Shown: positions 25,684 through 34,994, numbered from the stretch's first letter. The stretch: 64,000 nucleotides of DNA from Nocardioides sp. (GCF_004803405.1 NZ_SSXI01000116.1:716-64715); one strand, 5' to 3'. Numbers and translations are program-made. Notes: generated by a model not told the origin, from the letters alone.

Positions 25684-28020
25684 ATGGACATGGGCCGACC
25701 GGCCATGGCGCGCGACGCTTCCTCGAGTCTGCCGGCAGAACTGACTGCGTTTGTCGGCCGGCGGCATGATCGCGCCGAGGTGCGGCGTCTGCTGTCGGAG
25801 TCACGGCTCGTCACACTCACTGGGCTGGGCGGTGTGGGGAAGACGCGGCTGGCGCTGCAGGTGGCCTCCGAGTTGCAGCGGTTTGTGCGGGATGGCGTTT
25901 GGTTCGTGCCGCTTGGAGAGTTGTCGGATCCGAGGCTGATCGCCGACGCCACGGCAGCAGTTCTGGGCATCCACGACCGGTCCGGTCAGTTCGGAGTGAT
26001 CCGGCTCGCCGAGCAGTTGAGGCGGCTCGAGCTGTTGCTGGTGCTGGACAACTGCGAGCACCTGATCGAGGACTGCGCGGTCCTGGCCGACACCCTCCTG
26101 CGAACATGCCCCCGACTGCGCATCCTGGCCACGAGCAGGGAAGCCCTGCGAATCGGCGGAGAGGCAATCCGGCCTGTCGCTCCATTGTCGGTGCCGGATC
26201 CCGCAGCAGATCATGGCGCACTCCAGGACTACGAGGCGGTCCAGCTGTTCGTCGAACGAGCCAGCCGGGTGGTTCCGGGTTTCAGTGTGGAGGAGCAGAA
26301 CCGGGCGGCCGTGATCGGTATCTGCGAGCACCTCGAGGGCATCCCGTAGGCGTTGGAACTTGCCGCGGTGAGGTTGCGCGCAATGTCGCCGTCCGAGCTG
26401 CTCGACCGGCTTCGCGGCCACTGGCTGCTGCTCGACATGGGCAGCAGGAGCGCACCGGAGCGGCACCGGACGATGGCTGCATGCATCGAGTGGAGCAGCA
26501 CCCTGTGCTCGGCTGCGGAGCGCGATTTGTGGGAGCGGCTGTCCGTATTCGCCGGCGGGGCCGAGATCGACGCCATTCAGCATGTCGCGGCTGACGCCGA
26601 TCCCTCCGCCACCAGGGACTCGGTTGCCCGTCTCGTGCAGTCCCTCGTCGACAAGTCGATCCTCACCATCGAGCGGCGCGAGGATCGTTCCCGATACAGG
26701 ATGCACGAGGTGCTCCGGCAGTTCGGCCTGGAGCGCCTGGAGCTGGCCGGCTCGCTGAAGAGCGCCCGCCGCACGCACCGGGACTTCTACGCCGACCTCT
26801 TGGCCCGCGTCGATGCGGACTGGATGAGCTCGCGGCAGGTCGACTGGATGCGGCGGGTGCGGCGCGAGGAGGCCAACCTCCGGCTCGCCTTGGAGTTCTG
26901 CTGCACCGAACCCGGTGAGGCAGCGGCCGGGTTGGAGCTCGCGTCGCGGCTTCGGGAAAACGCGCCGGCGTACTTTGCGTTGAACGAAATCAGGGGGTGG
27001 CTGCACCGGCTGTTGCTTCTGGTGCCCGAACACGACCTCAGCCGATTTCGGGGTCTGCGGGCAGCGTGTTGGCTGGCTGTGCTGCAAGGCGACCGGCAGG
27101 CCGCCGGGCTCCTTCTAGCCGAAGCCCGCCGGCTTGCCGACGAGATCGGGGCACCGGCCGTCGCCTTGGTCGACCAGGCTACGGGCTACCACTAGATGTT
27201 TATGGGCGACTTCGAAGGGTCAGCGGAAAGCTTCAAACGTGCCCTGGACGGCCTCCAGTCGGGCGGGAACCTGCGCGACATCGCCCAGACCCACGGGGTG
27301 CTCGGCATGACCTACGGTTTTGCTGGCGACCTCCAGCGCGCAGCGGCTTCTCACCATGCCTGCCTCAATATCTGCGAACCGGCCGAGGAGTCCTGGTACC
27401 GGTCGTATTCGCTGTGGCACCTCGGCCTGGTGGTCTGGGCCGATGACGGCGACCTCACCCGGGCGGTCGCGTTGGAGAAGCAGAGCCTCGAACTGAAGCG
27501 GCGCATGGACGACCGTCTGGGCGTCGCGCTCTGCCTCGAAGCGCTCGCCTGGATGCACACGCGGGAGGATCCACGCAGGGCTGCCAGGTTGCTCGGGGCA
27601 GCCGACACCCTTTGGACCATGATCGCGACCTCGCTGGAAGCAATCCCTGGCCTGTTCCCGCTGCGTCAGGACAGTGAGAAGAGCGCCCGGGAAGCCATGG
27701 GGTCGGAGCCCTTCACCGCGTCGTACGCCGAAGGAACCGCGATAGACTTGGCTTCCGCGATCGCCTACGCACTCGAGGAGAAGCCAGCGACTGGTTCGAT
27801 TGCTGATCCCGAGCCCCGCACCGGGCCCATTGGACTCACGAAGCGCGAGCACCAGATCGCCGAGCTCCTCGCAACCGGGCTCACCAACCAGGACATCGCC
27901 AGCAAGCTCGTGATCTCCAGACGCACAGTCGAGACCCACGTCGAGAACATCCTCGTCAAGCTCGGATTCACCTCACGCACCCAGGTCGCAGTGTGGATCC
28001 GGGAACGCTCCAAGCCGTGA
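25684..28020 (+). pseudogene. LuxR-family ATPase regulator with two in-frame TAG codons
   Basis: One continuous frame of 778 codons encodes a typical large regulator: N-terminal AAA domain (LTAFVGRRHDRAEV, Walker A GLGGVGKTRLAL, LLVLDNCEHLIEDC, ILATSREALRIGGE), a middle TPR-like region (FAGDLQRAAASHHACLNICE) and a C-terminal LuxR HTH (LTKREHQIAELLATGLTNQD, SRRTVETHVENILVKLGFTS). It is interrupted by TAG at 26347-26349, where relatives have Leu in GIPLALEL, and by TAG at 27193-27195. No frameshift accompanies either. Unless the stops are read through, three shorter products or none would form. ATG 25690 and ATG 25705 are alternative starts. Confidence 0.8.
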
Positions 28021-28334
28021 CGCCCCGCTTGCGCGGCTTCGCGGCGGTCGAGCGCCGCTCTCCGGCACGGTAAGTTCTTGCCCGGTCACCGGCCAGGCTT
28101 CTACGAGCATGCGTTCACTCGGCTCATGGCGCTCTGGGAGTCCTGAAGTGAAGACCGCTGGCTAGATTCGGGCGAGATATTGCGCAGTTGTGAAGAAACA
28201 GCGAGATGTCGCGGGACGCACCTGAATGCGCCGGGAACGCAACGGTGCAGGTCAGAGCCACACTTCACCTGTGGGCAGCCGGACCGTCACCATCGAACCG
28301 GGCGACCAGGCCGGCGGTGCGCCAGCGCGAACCA
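28021..28334. other. Intergenic stretch with a possible 3' gene remnant
   Basis: About 310 bp with no complete gene. A short frame ending at the TGA near 28144 (FLPGHRPGFYEHAFTRLMAL plus WES) looks like the C-terminus of a lost coding region, but I cannot assign it. The rest shows no recognisable signal up to the tRNA fragment. Confidence 0.3.
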
Positions 28335-28379
28335 CTCATAACCCAGAGGTCGCAGGTTCAAATCCTGCCCCCGCTACCA
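28335..28379 (+). tRNA. 3' half of an initiator tRNA-Met (CAU), probable att-site remnant
   Basis: ctcataacccagaggtcgca, then ggttcaaatcctg and cccccgctacca, matches the anticodon loop (CAT), variable loop, T arm (GGTTCAAATCC), acceptor 3' strand and encoded CCA of actinobacterial initiator tRNA. The sequence immediately upstream does not supply the matching D arm, 5' acceptor strand or 5' anticodon stem, so this is a 45-bp fragment, not a gene. Such fragments are left where an integrase recombines into the 3' end of a tRNA gene. A terminator-like hairpin follows at 28395. Confidence 0.75.
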
Positions 28380-28394
28380 AGAGAAACACCAGGT

Positions 28395-28432
28395 CAGAGG
28401 CGGTTTCCGGAGAGATCCGGAGGCCGCCTCTG
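28395..28432 (+). terminator. Hairpin downstream of the tRNA fragment
   Basis: cagaggcgg (28395-28403) pairs with ccgcctctg (28424-28432), with inner complementary ccgga/tccgg bases. It probably served as the terminator of the original tRNA gene and moved with the att remnant. Confidence 0.5.
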
Positions 28433-28842
28433 GCGTTCTCGACGGGTGTTTGGTAGCAGTTGGCAGCAGGATCGGGCCGTTCGGGCCGTTCGGGGCTTCG
28501 AGAGGACATAAACGAGCGTGGTCTGCGGCGGACGAACTCGGACGCCTTTAGGCGTGGGTGGACCGCGATTCAGGGCGTCTTGAGGCAAATGATTGGGTCA
28601 ATGACCAAGTGACGCTGCATGTTTCAGCACTGCAAGGACCGCGGCCGACCTGGTGGAGGCTGGCCTGGTCGGCTACGAGGCGGACCCTCAGGAAAGCGCC
28701 GGCCTGCCGACCGCCTTCCGGCGCGACGTCGACCTGGTGCGCACCATGGCCAGTCACGAGCAGAGCCCGTGACCGCGACCGCTGGGCAACCCCTGACCCT
28801 GTACGCCACGGTGCAGGAGATACCCTTTCAGTCGGCGCGCTC
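28433..28842. other. Intergenic stretch with an unassigned 3' gene remnant
   Basis: About 410 bp. The plus-strand frame ending at TGA 28770-28772 reads ARTAADLVEAGLVGYEADPQ, then ESAGLPTAFRRDVDLVRTM, and ends ASHEQSP. It has coding-like composition but no start and no family I recognise, and is probably the tail of a truncated gene. Short repeats of gggccgttc lie near 28475-28495. Confidence 0.3.
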
Positions 28843-30114
28843 TCAGGGCGTGGACGTCACCCGACAGCCGGCGTCGTCGGCCCTCCCTCGAAGTCGTCCG
28901 ATGAGCCACGCGATCCCAGCCGGGGAGGTCAGGGCAGCTCCGGCCACATGCTCGAGGCCCACGATCCTCTCGAACGTGACGTCGGCGCCCCGGGCACACC
29001 AGCTGGCGTAGAGCTGCTGGCCCTGGCTGAACGGAACGATCGTGTCGCTGGTGCCGTGGTAGACGTACGCGGCGGCGCCGGGCTTGCGTGTGCCCAGGAG
29101 GGACCGGTCGTAGGCGCGCTGCCAGGCGGGATCGGTCAATACGTCGGGCTGGGTGACGTCGCTGATGGACATCGTGCCGAAGGCCGCGGCGTCCTCGAGG
29201 TAGCACGACTGCTTGACCCGGTCGACCGCCGCCCGTCCCTCCTCGGTCAGCCTGGATGCCAGGGCCAGCTCCGGGTAGGCGGTGTCGAGCCCGACGAGCG
29301 TTGCGATCGCGAATCCGGCGCCAACGGGGTTACCGCTGAGGTGGTTGACCTCGGTCCACATGTCTGTGGGTACGCCTCCGGCCAGCACTCCACGCAGGTC
29401 GAGCTCGGGCGCGTACGTGGGCTGGAGCTCGGCCGCCCACGCCGCGGCCTGGCCGCCTTGCGAGTAGCCGCTGATGCCTACGGGTGACTGTCGGGACAGG
29501 CCGGCATTCTCCACCTGCTGGGCTGCGCGCAGGGCATCCAGTGCGTTGCGGCCTTCGGACGACCCGACCAGGTACTCCGGAACCCCGGGGGTGCCTTGAC
29601 CGAGGTAGTCAGTGATCACGACGGACACTCCGTGGAGCAGGAACCGGTGGTGGTCCAGGGTCGAGTAGTCCGCGCTCCGCACGTTGAGGGTGGCCAGGTC
29701 CGTCTGCCGGGAGGGGGCGCAGTGATCACCGAGTCCGCGCGTCCCTGGGGTGTGGACGACGAGCGGGTGGTCCCCGTTAGGCTCCTGGGTGAGCGGCGTG
29801 AGCAGTACACCGGTGACAGCCACGGCCTGTCCGCGCGCCGAACGAGAGAGGTACATGATCCGGGTCGCACGAGCCTCGGGATAGAGCGACGACGTGATTG
29901 GCTTGGTCTTGACCAGGTCGCCCGGCTGGCCGCTCGGCAGCGGCGAGGGTGGCACGTAGAAGTTGCTGTCGGCCAGTGACAGGCCCGGGAGCCCCGGCTG
30001 GGGGAGCGGTGGGACGAGGGATGTCGCCGATACCGGCAACGGCGCCATCGTGACCACCAGGGCGGTGACGGCGGATGTGGCAAGGGCGAGAAGGCTTCGT
30101 CGAATCGAATGCAC
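28843..30114 (-). CDS. Secreted lipase family protein (LIP-type)
   Basis: A 423-aa protein with a signal peptide (LLALATSAVTALVVTMAPLPVSA). It matches the secretory lipase family: SSLYPEARATRIMYLSR, HPLVVHTPGTRGLGDHCAPS (oxyanion region), VVITDYLGQGTPGVP, the nucleophile elbow GISGYSQGGQAAAWAA, and late Asp and His candidates in YHGTSDTIVPFSQGQQ and GLEHVAGAAL. It probably hydrolyses extracellular esters such as triacylglycerols and could supply acids to the catabolic locus. It lies 15 bp downstream of the SDR gene at 30130, so it is probably the last gene of that operon. Confidence 0.85.
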   Translation of the reverse strand: MHSIRRSLLALATSAVTALVVTMAPLPVSATSLVPPLPQPGLPGLSLADSNFYVPPSPLPSGQPGDLVKTKPITSSLYPEARATRIMYLSRSARGQAVAVTGVLLTPLTQEPNGDHPLVVHTPGTRGLGDHCAPSRQTDLATLNVRSADYSTLDHHRFLLHGVSVVITDYLGQGTPGVPEYLVGSSEGRNALDALRAAQQVENAGLSRQSPVGISGYSQGGQAAAWAAELQPTYAPELDLRGVLAGGVPTDMWTEVNHLSGNPVGAGFAIATLVGLDTAYPELALASRLTEEGRAAVDRVKQSCYLEDAAAFGTMSISDVTQPDVLTDPAWQRAYDRSLLGTRKPGAAAYVYHGTSDTIVPFSQGQQLYASWCARGADVTFERIVGLEHVAGAALTSPAGIAWLIGRLRGRADDAGCRVTSTP

Positions 30115-30129
30115 GGGGATCTCCTCGGC

Positions 30130-30945
30130 TCAGTCGACGAAGATGTCCCGCGTCGGGGACTCCCCGCCGTAGCCACTGAAGTCGCTGACACCCCTGGCAC
30201 GCAGGACGTCCACGTCCATGAAGGTGTGCCCGTTGGTCTGCTCGTTCGGCTGCTCGAGCAGCGCCATGGCAGCGTCGGCCATGATCTCCGGTGAGCGGGC
30301 GCCCTCGGCACCTCCGACGACGTTGCGTACGGCGGCCGTGTCAATGAGGGTCTCCGGCCACAGGCAGAAGGCCGAGATCCCGTCGGCGGCGAACTCGGCA
30401 CCCCAGCCCAGGGTCAGCAGGGTCATGCCGTACTTCGATGTGGTGTACGCCGGGTGCGCACCCAGCCACCGGCGCGAGAGGTTCAGAGGTGGGGACAGTG
30501 TCATGACCGAGCCCCGGGACTCGAGCAGGTGCGGCAGTGCCTGGGTCGTGAGCAGCCAGGTCCCGCGGATGTTCACCTCGTGCATGAGGGCGAACTTCTT
30601 CGCGGTCGTGGACAGGGTGCCGCCGGTGTGGATGGCGCTGGCGTTGTTGACGACCACGTCGATCCTGCCGAACGCCGCCACCGCGATCCTCACGAGCCTG
30701 GCCACGTCCTCCTCTGAGCGGACGTCACCCAGCACGCCGACGGCACGGCCACCGGCGTCGTGGATGGCCTCAACGGCCGTGTGGATGGTGCCCGGCAGGG
30801 CGGGGTGTGGTTCGTCGGTCTTGGCCAGCAGGGCGACGTTGCCGCCGCGGCGGGCGAAGGCCAGCGCGGTGGCCAGCCCGATGCCCCGGCTTCCGCCGGA
30901 CATGACCAGGGTGGCACCGGCCAGGTCTCTCGTCATCGCGCTCAC
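30130..30945 (-). CDS. SDR family oxidoreductase (HSDL2-like)
   Basis: About 271 aa. It has VMSGGSRGIGLATALAFARR (cofactor loop), ALLAKTDEPHPALPGTIHTA (the pattern seen in HSDL2-like enzymes), VNNASAIHTGGT, LSPPLNL in place of the usual N-V-S-S, and YTTSKYGMT (catalytic Tyr and Lys). Such enzymes are linked to lipid metabolism, with poorly known substrates. GTG 30945 overlaps the thiolase stop (GTGA), giving translational coupling; ATG 30936 is the alternative. The frame stays open far upstream, but only this part has homology. Confidence 0.85.
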   Translation of the reverse strand: MSAMTRDLAGATLVMSGGSRGIGLATALAFARRGGNVALLAKTDEPHPALPGTIHTAVEAIHDAGGRAVGVLGDVRSEEDVARLVRIAVAAFGRIDVVVNNASAIHTGGTLSTTAKKFALMHEVNIRGTWLLTTQALPHLLESRGSVMTLSPPLNLSRRWLGAHPAYTTSKYGMTLLTLGWGAEFAADGISAFCLWPETLIDTAAVRNVVGGAEGARSPEIMADAAMALLEQPNEQTNGHTFMDVDVLRARGVSDFSGYGGESPTRDIFVD

Positions 30946-32081
30946 GCCACCAGTTCGATGATCGTGGCGTTCGCCTGCCCGCCGGCCTCGCACATCGTCT
31001 GGAGCCCGTACCGGATCCCGTTGTTGCGCATGTGGTGGATGAGCGTGGTCATGAGGCGGGCGCCGCTGGCGCCGAGCGGGTGCCCCAGCGCGATCGCTCC
31101 GCCGAGCGGGTTGAGTCGTCGCTCGTCGGCTCCGGTCTCCGCGAGCCAGGCCAGCGGCACGGGCGCGAACGCCTCGTTGACCTCGAAGGCGCCGATGTCG
31201 TCGATGCGAAGACCCGCGCGGCGCAGTGCCTTGTCGGTCGCAGGGATGGGAGCGGTCAGCATCATGACGGGATCCGCGCCGGCCAGGGCGACCGTGTGCA
31301 CCCGCGCGATCGATCGGAGGCCGAGCTCCTTCGCCTTCACGGTGGTCGTCATCAGCAGCGCGGCGGCACCGTCGGAGATCTGGCTGGCGTTGCCGGCGCT
31401 GATGAGTCCGTCGTCCTTGAACGGCGTCTTGAGGGAGTTCAGCGACTCGAGGGTGCTGCCCCGGCGGACACCTTCGTCCCGGGTCGCGTTGTACTCGCCG
31501 ACCGCGACGGGCACGAGCTCGCCGTCGAACAGACCGCCGTCCTGCGCAGCGGCGGCCTTCGCGTGCGAACCGAGCGCGAACTCGTTGACCTGGTCGCGCG
31601 AGAGGCCGCACTTCTCGGCGATCATCTCGGCGCCGATGCCCTGGTTCGGCGCGCCGTACCGGGCCTGGAAGGACGGCGGGTAGGGCTGCTGGTCGGCGGT
31701 GGAGGACCCCATCGGCACCCGGGACATGGATTCCACGCCTCCGGCGACGGCGACGTCGTAGTGGCCGGCGATCAGGCCGGCCGCGGCGAAGTGCACCGCC
31801 TGCTGTGAGGAGCCGCATTGGCGATCGATGGTCACCCCTGTGACGGACTCTGGCCAGCCGGCGGTGAGGACGGCGGTGCGGGCGATGTCGTAGGTCTGCT
31901 CGCCGATCTGGCTCACGCATCCCCACAGCACGTCCTCGACGACCGCGGGGTCCACGCCGGATCGCTCCGCCAGCTGGTTGAGGACGTGGGCCGACAGGTC
32001 GGCCGGGTGTACGTCGGCGAGTGTGCCATTGCGCTTCCCGATGGGAGTGCGAACTGCCTCGACGATGACTGCGTCTCGCAT
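30942..32081 (-). CDS. Thiolase (acetyl-CoA acyltransferase)
   Basis: A 379-aa thiolase: VEAVRTPIGKRNGTL, the acylated Cys in TIDRQCGSSQQAVHFAA (about residue 90), NASQISDGAAALL, GHPLGASGARLMTT (His) and the second Cys in QTMCEAGGQANATI. It cleaves 3-ketoacyl-CoA to acetyl-CoA (or propionyl-CoA) and a shortened acyl-CoA, the last beta-oxidation step. ATG 32081 follows GAAGGG; frames starting earlier run through the operator. An 18-bp palindromic operator (32096-32113) separates it from the divergent enoyl-CoA hydratase operon, so both are probably controlled together. Confidence 0.92.
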   Translation of the reverse strand: MRDAVIVEAVRTPIGKRNGTLADVHPADLSAHVLNQLAERSGVDPAVVEDVLWGCVSQIGEQTYDIARTAVLTAGWPESVTGVTIDRQCGSSQQAVHFAAAGLIAGHYDVAVAGGVESMSRVPMGSSTADQQPYPPSFQARYGAPNQGIGAEMIAEKCGLSRDQVNEFALGSHAKAAAAQDGGLFDGELVPVAVGEYNATRDEGVRRGSTLESLNSLKTPFKDDGLISAGNASQISDGAAALLMTTTVKAKELGLRSIARVHTVALAGADPVMMLTAPIPATDKALRRAGLRIDDIGAFEVNEAFAPVPLAWLAETGADERRLNPLGGAIALGHPLGASGARLMTTLIHHMRNNGIRYGLQTMCEAGGQANATIIELVA

Positions 32082-32095
32082 AAGGGACCCTTCGT

Positions 32096-32113
32096 TGACC
32101 GTGCGTACGGTCA
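32096..32113. promoter_or_regulatory. TetR-type operator between thiolase and enoyl-CoA hydratase genes
   Basis: TGACCGTGCGTACGGTCA, an 18-bp near-perfect palindrome in the divergent promoter region, 15 bp before the thiolase start and about 50 bp before the hydratase start. It is identical to copies at 46263 and 48703. Confidence 0.8.
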
Positions 32114-32164
32114 ATAGTAGCGTGAGGGCTCGATCTGACAAGAGCAGTGATCGGAGACGAGCCC

Positions 32165-32977
32165 ATGACCGAACCGTCGCCAGCCCCCGCCGAGGCGTCG
32201 AGCGAGCCCGTGCTCCTGGAGCGGCGCGGGGCCGTGGCCCTCATCACCCTGAACCGGCCGGCAGCGATGAACGCCGTCGATGCCCGCCTGTCGCGCGCCC
32301 TCGGTGCAGCTGTGGCCGAAATCGCCACCGACCCCGGTCTCCGCGTTGCGGTGCTGACGGGGGCCGGTGCTGCCTTCTGCGCCGGAGCGGATCTCAAGGA
32401 GCTGGCGGCGGGCCGGACGGTCCACGACACCGACCACCTGGAGCGCGGCTTCGCCGGGTTCGTGCGCCACTTCGTGGACAAGCCGGTCATCGCCGCAGTC
32501 AACGGCTTCGCGCTCGGCGGCGGGACGGAGATCCTCCTGGCCTGTGACCTCGTGGTGATGAGCAACGAGGCCCGGCTCGGACTTCCCGAGGTCAAGCGAG
32601 GACTGGTCGCCGCAGCAGGCGGTGTGCTGCGACTGCACCGCCAGATCCCGGCGAAGATCGCGGCCGAGGCCGTCTTCACCGGGGAGCCGGTGGACGCCGA
32701 GGCGGCCCTGCGGTGGGGGCTGGTCAACCGTGTCGTGCCGCCCGAGAACGTGCTCCACACCGCTCTCGCCCTGGCCGACACGATCGCCGCCAACGCCCCG
32801 CTCGCGGTCCGGGCCAGCAAACGGATGATGATGCGCAGCGCCACCGGATCCTCCTGGGAGCCGGCCATGTGGGAGATGAACGAGGCCGAGTTCGCCGCCG
32901 TCCGTGCCAGCCAGGACGCACGTGAAGGTGCCAGCGCCTTCGCGCAGAAGCGGATGCCCGAGTGGGTGGGTGCGTGA
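32165..32977 (+). CDS. Enoyl-CoA hydratase/isomerase family protein
   Basis: A 270-aa crotonase-fold protein. It has ITLNRPAAMNAVDARL, the oxyanion segment GAAFCAGADLKELAAG, NGFALGGGTEILLACDLVVM with a following LGLPEVKRGLVAAAGG (Glu at the usual catalytic position of LPEV), and LRWGLVNRVVPPENVL. It hydrates enoyl-CoA to 3-hydroxyacyl-CoA. ATG 32165 has GGAGA eight bases upstream; GTG 32147 is less likely. Its TGA shares a base with the ATG of the following SDR (32977), so they form an operon with the acyl-CoA dehydrogenase and kinase genes downstream. Confidence 0.92.
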   Translation: MTEPSPAPAEASSEPVLLERRGAVALITLNRPAAMNAVDARLSRALGAAVAEIATDPGLRVAVLTGAGAAFCAGADLKELAAGRTVHDTDHLERGFAGFVRHFVDKPVIAAVNGFALGGGTEILLACDLVVMSNEARLGLPEVKRGLVAAAGGVLRLHRQIPAKIAAEAVFTGEPVDAEAALRWGLVNRVVPPENVLHTALALADTIAANAPLAVRASKRMMMRSATGSSWEPAMWEMNEAEFAAVRASQDAREGASAFAQKRMPEWVGA

Positions 32978-33741
32978 TGGGCGTCCTGGACCTCTATCGC
33001 CTCGACGGACGCGTGGTCATCGTCACCGGAGCCGGGTCCGGCCTGGGTGCGGACTTCGCGGTGGCAGTTGCCGAAGCGGGTGCCGACGTCGTCCTGGCGG
33101 CGCGACGCGCCGACCGGCTCGCGACCACGGCTGCCGCCGTCGAGGCGACTGGCCGCTGCGCTCTCGTGGTCCCTGCCGATGTCGCTGACCCGGAGCAGTG
33201 CGGGGACGTGGCCAGCCGCGCCATGGCGCACTTCGGGCGCATCGACGTGCTGGTCAACAACGCCGGTCTTGGCACCGCCGTGCCGGCTCTGCACGAGCGC
33301 CCGGATGACTTCCGCCGCGTCCTCGACGTGAACCTGATGGGCGCCTACTGGATGGCGCAGTCGTGTGCACGCGAGATGAACCCTGGATCCAGCATCGTCA
33401 ACGTCGCCAGCACGCTGGCCTTCATTGCCCCACCCGCGCCGCAGGCCGCCTATGCGGCCAGCAAGGCAGGCCTGATCGGGCTCACGCGGGACCTCTCCGC
33501 CCAATGGGCCGGGCGCAAGGGCATCCGGGTCAACGCGCTCGCGCCGGGCTACGTCCAGACCGAGATGACCGAGGACGTGCCCGGCGAGATGCTCGACTTC
33601 TTCATCGGCGCGCGCAGCCCCCTGAACAGGATGGGGGATCCCGCGGAGATCACCGCGGCGATGCTCTTCCTCGCCAGTCCGGCGTCGGGCTACGTCACCG
33701 GCAGCACCCTGGCCGTCGACGGCGGTATGTCCGGCCACTAA
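32977..33741 (+). CDS. SDR family oxidoreductase
   Basis: A 254-aa classical SDR: VIVTGAGSGLGADFAVAVAE, VLVNNAGLGTAVP, IVNVASTLAF, YAASKAGLIGLTRDLSAQW (catalytic Tyr and Lys) and a C-terminal YVTGSTLAVDGGMSGH typical of FabG-like enzymes. It is probably a 3- or 4-hydroxyacyl-CoA or related alcohol dehydrogenase in the catabolic pathway. It starts by TGATG overlap with the hydratase gene and is followed after 35 bp by the acyl-CoA dehydrogenase gene. Confidence 0.9.
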   Translation: MGVLDLYRLDGRVVIVTGAGSGLGADFAVAVAEAGADVVLAARRADRLATTAAAVEATGRCALVVPADVADPEQCGDVASRAMAHFGRIDVLVNNAGLGTAVPALHERPDDFRRVLDVNLMGAYWMAQSCAREMNPGSSIVNVASTLAFIAPPAPQAAYAASKAGLIGLTRDLSAQWAGRKGIRVNALAPGYVQTEMTEDVPGEMLDFFIGARSPLNRMGDPAEITAAMLFLASPASGYVTGSTLAVDGGMSGH

Positions 33742-33776
33742 GGGCGACAAGACAAACCCACCACATGGAGGCATCG

Positions 33777-34994
33777 ATGACGACTGGCACCACCAGCGCA
33801 GCGCCGCAGCGCAGCGCCGAAGTGGACGACCTGGTGGCGCGCACGCGTGCGTTCGTTCGCGAGGAGGTGGTGCCCGTCGAGGACCGCCACGACGGCGACA
33901 TCACCGCTGCCGGCGGCGACGTGCTACGCCGGCAACTGCAGGCTCGCGCGCTCGAGCTCGGACTCCTGGCTCCCCATGGCCCGGTGGAATACGGCGGCCA
34001 CGGGCTCTCGATGCGCGAGCGAGCCAGGGTGTTCGAGGAGGCGGGGTATGCGCTGTTCGGCGCGATGGCAATCAATGCAGCAGCCCCGGACGAGGGCAAC
34101 ATGCACCTGCTCGACCGCATCGCGACTCCGGAGCAGCGCGAGCGCTTCCTGGCGCCGCTGGTGCGCGCCGAGGCGCGGTCGGCCTTCGCGATGACTGAGC
34201 CCGCCCCGGGGGCCGGCTCCGACCCGTCGGCCCTGCGGACGATCGCCGTTCGCACGCCCGGCGGCTGGCGGATCGAGGGTCAGAAGGTCTTCATCACCGG
34301 CGCGGACGGCGCGGACTTCTTCATCATCATGGCCCGCACCTCGGGGGAGCCGGGCGAGCGCGGCGGAGGCACGATGTTCCTCGCGCCGGCCTCGAGCCCT
34401 GGTCTTCGTGTCGGCCGGCACGTGCCGACGATGGACCGGTCGATGGTGGGCGGCCACTGCGAGGTGAGCTTCGACGGCCTCGAAGTCACCGCGAACGCTG
34501 TGCTAGGTGAGGTCGACGAGGGCTTCCGGTACGTCCAGGTGCGGCTGGGCCCGGCCCGGATGACGCACGTGATGAGGTGGCTCGGGGCTGCGGTCCGTGC
34601 GCACGAGACTGCCCTGGACTACGCGCTGGAGCGCCGGTCGATGGGTGCGCGGCTCACCGACCAGGGACTGGCCCAGCACCTGATCGCCGAGAACGAGATC
34701 GACCTCGCCGCCACGCGCGCCCTGCTCGACGTGGCCTGTACCGCTCTCGACTCGGGATCTCCGGCCGCGCAGGAGACGTCCATCGCCAAGACTTTCGGCG
34801 CGGAGGCGATCGGTCGCGTGGTGGACCGATCCCTGCAGCTGTGCGGTGGGATGGGCACCTCGGCGGACCTGCCGATCGCCCGCATCGCTCGCGAGGTCCG
34901 CCCGTTCCGCGTCTACGACGGCCCCTCCGAGGTCCACCGGTTCGCGATCGCGAAGCGTGCCGCCTCCGCGGCTCGACGGCGCGTGCAGGGGTGA
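33777..34994 (+). CDS. Acyl-CoA dehydrogenase family protein (ACAD10/11-like)
   Basis: A 405-aa flavoprotein. It has RAFVREEVVPVEDRH, LLAPHGPVEYGGHGLSMRER, AFAMTEPAPGAGSDPSALRT (FAD and substrate loop), GWRIEGQKVFITGADGADFF, RWLGAAVRAHETALDYALER and LQLCGGMGTSADLPIARIAR with RVYDGPSEVHRFAIAKR at the end. This variant, paired with an APH-like kinase, resembles ACAD10/11 and LvaC, which process 4-phospho-acyl-CoA as well as acyl-CoA. ATG 33777 follows ATGGAGGCATCG; ATG 33765 is the alternative. Its stop overlaps the kinase start (GTGA). Confidence 0.9.
   Translation: MTTGTTSAAPQRSAEVDDLVARTRAFVREEVVPVEDRHDGDITAAGGDVLRRQLQARALELGLLAPHGPVEYGGHGLSMRERARVFEEAGYALFGAMAINAAAPDEGNMHLLDRIATPEQRERFLAPLVRAEARSAFAMTEPAPGAGSDPSALRTIAVRTPGGWRIEGQKVFITGADGADFFIIMARTSGEPGERGGGTMFLAPASSPGLRVGRHVPTMDRSMVGGHCEVSFDGLEVTANAVLGEVDEGFRYVQVRLGPARMTHVMRWLGAAVRAHETALDYALERRSMGARLTDQGLAQHLIAENEIDLAATRALLDVACTALDSGSPAAQETSIAKTFGAEAIGRVVDRSLQLCGGMGTSADLPIARIAREVRPFRVYDGPSEVHRFAIAKRAASAARRRVQG

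Noticed and set aside
28460..28500. Short gggccgttc repeats downstream of the tRNA fragment
   Set aside because: Only two or three short GC-rich copies, with no array structure or link to element ends.
30130..33774. A 1214-codon open frame on the minus strand
   Set aside because: Only the part from 30945 downward has homology (an SDR). The rest lies opposite or across the thiolase, hydratase and SDR genes, and its residues have the Arg/Ala/Gly-rich composition of a shadow frame.
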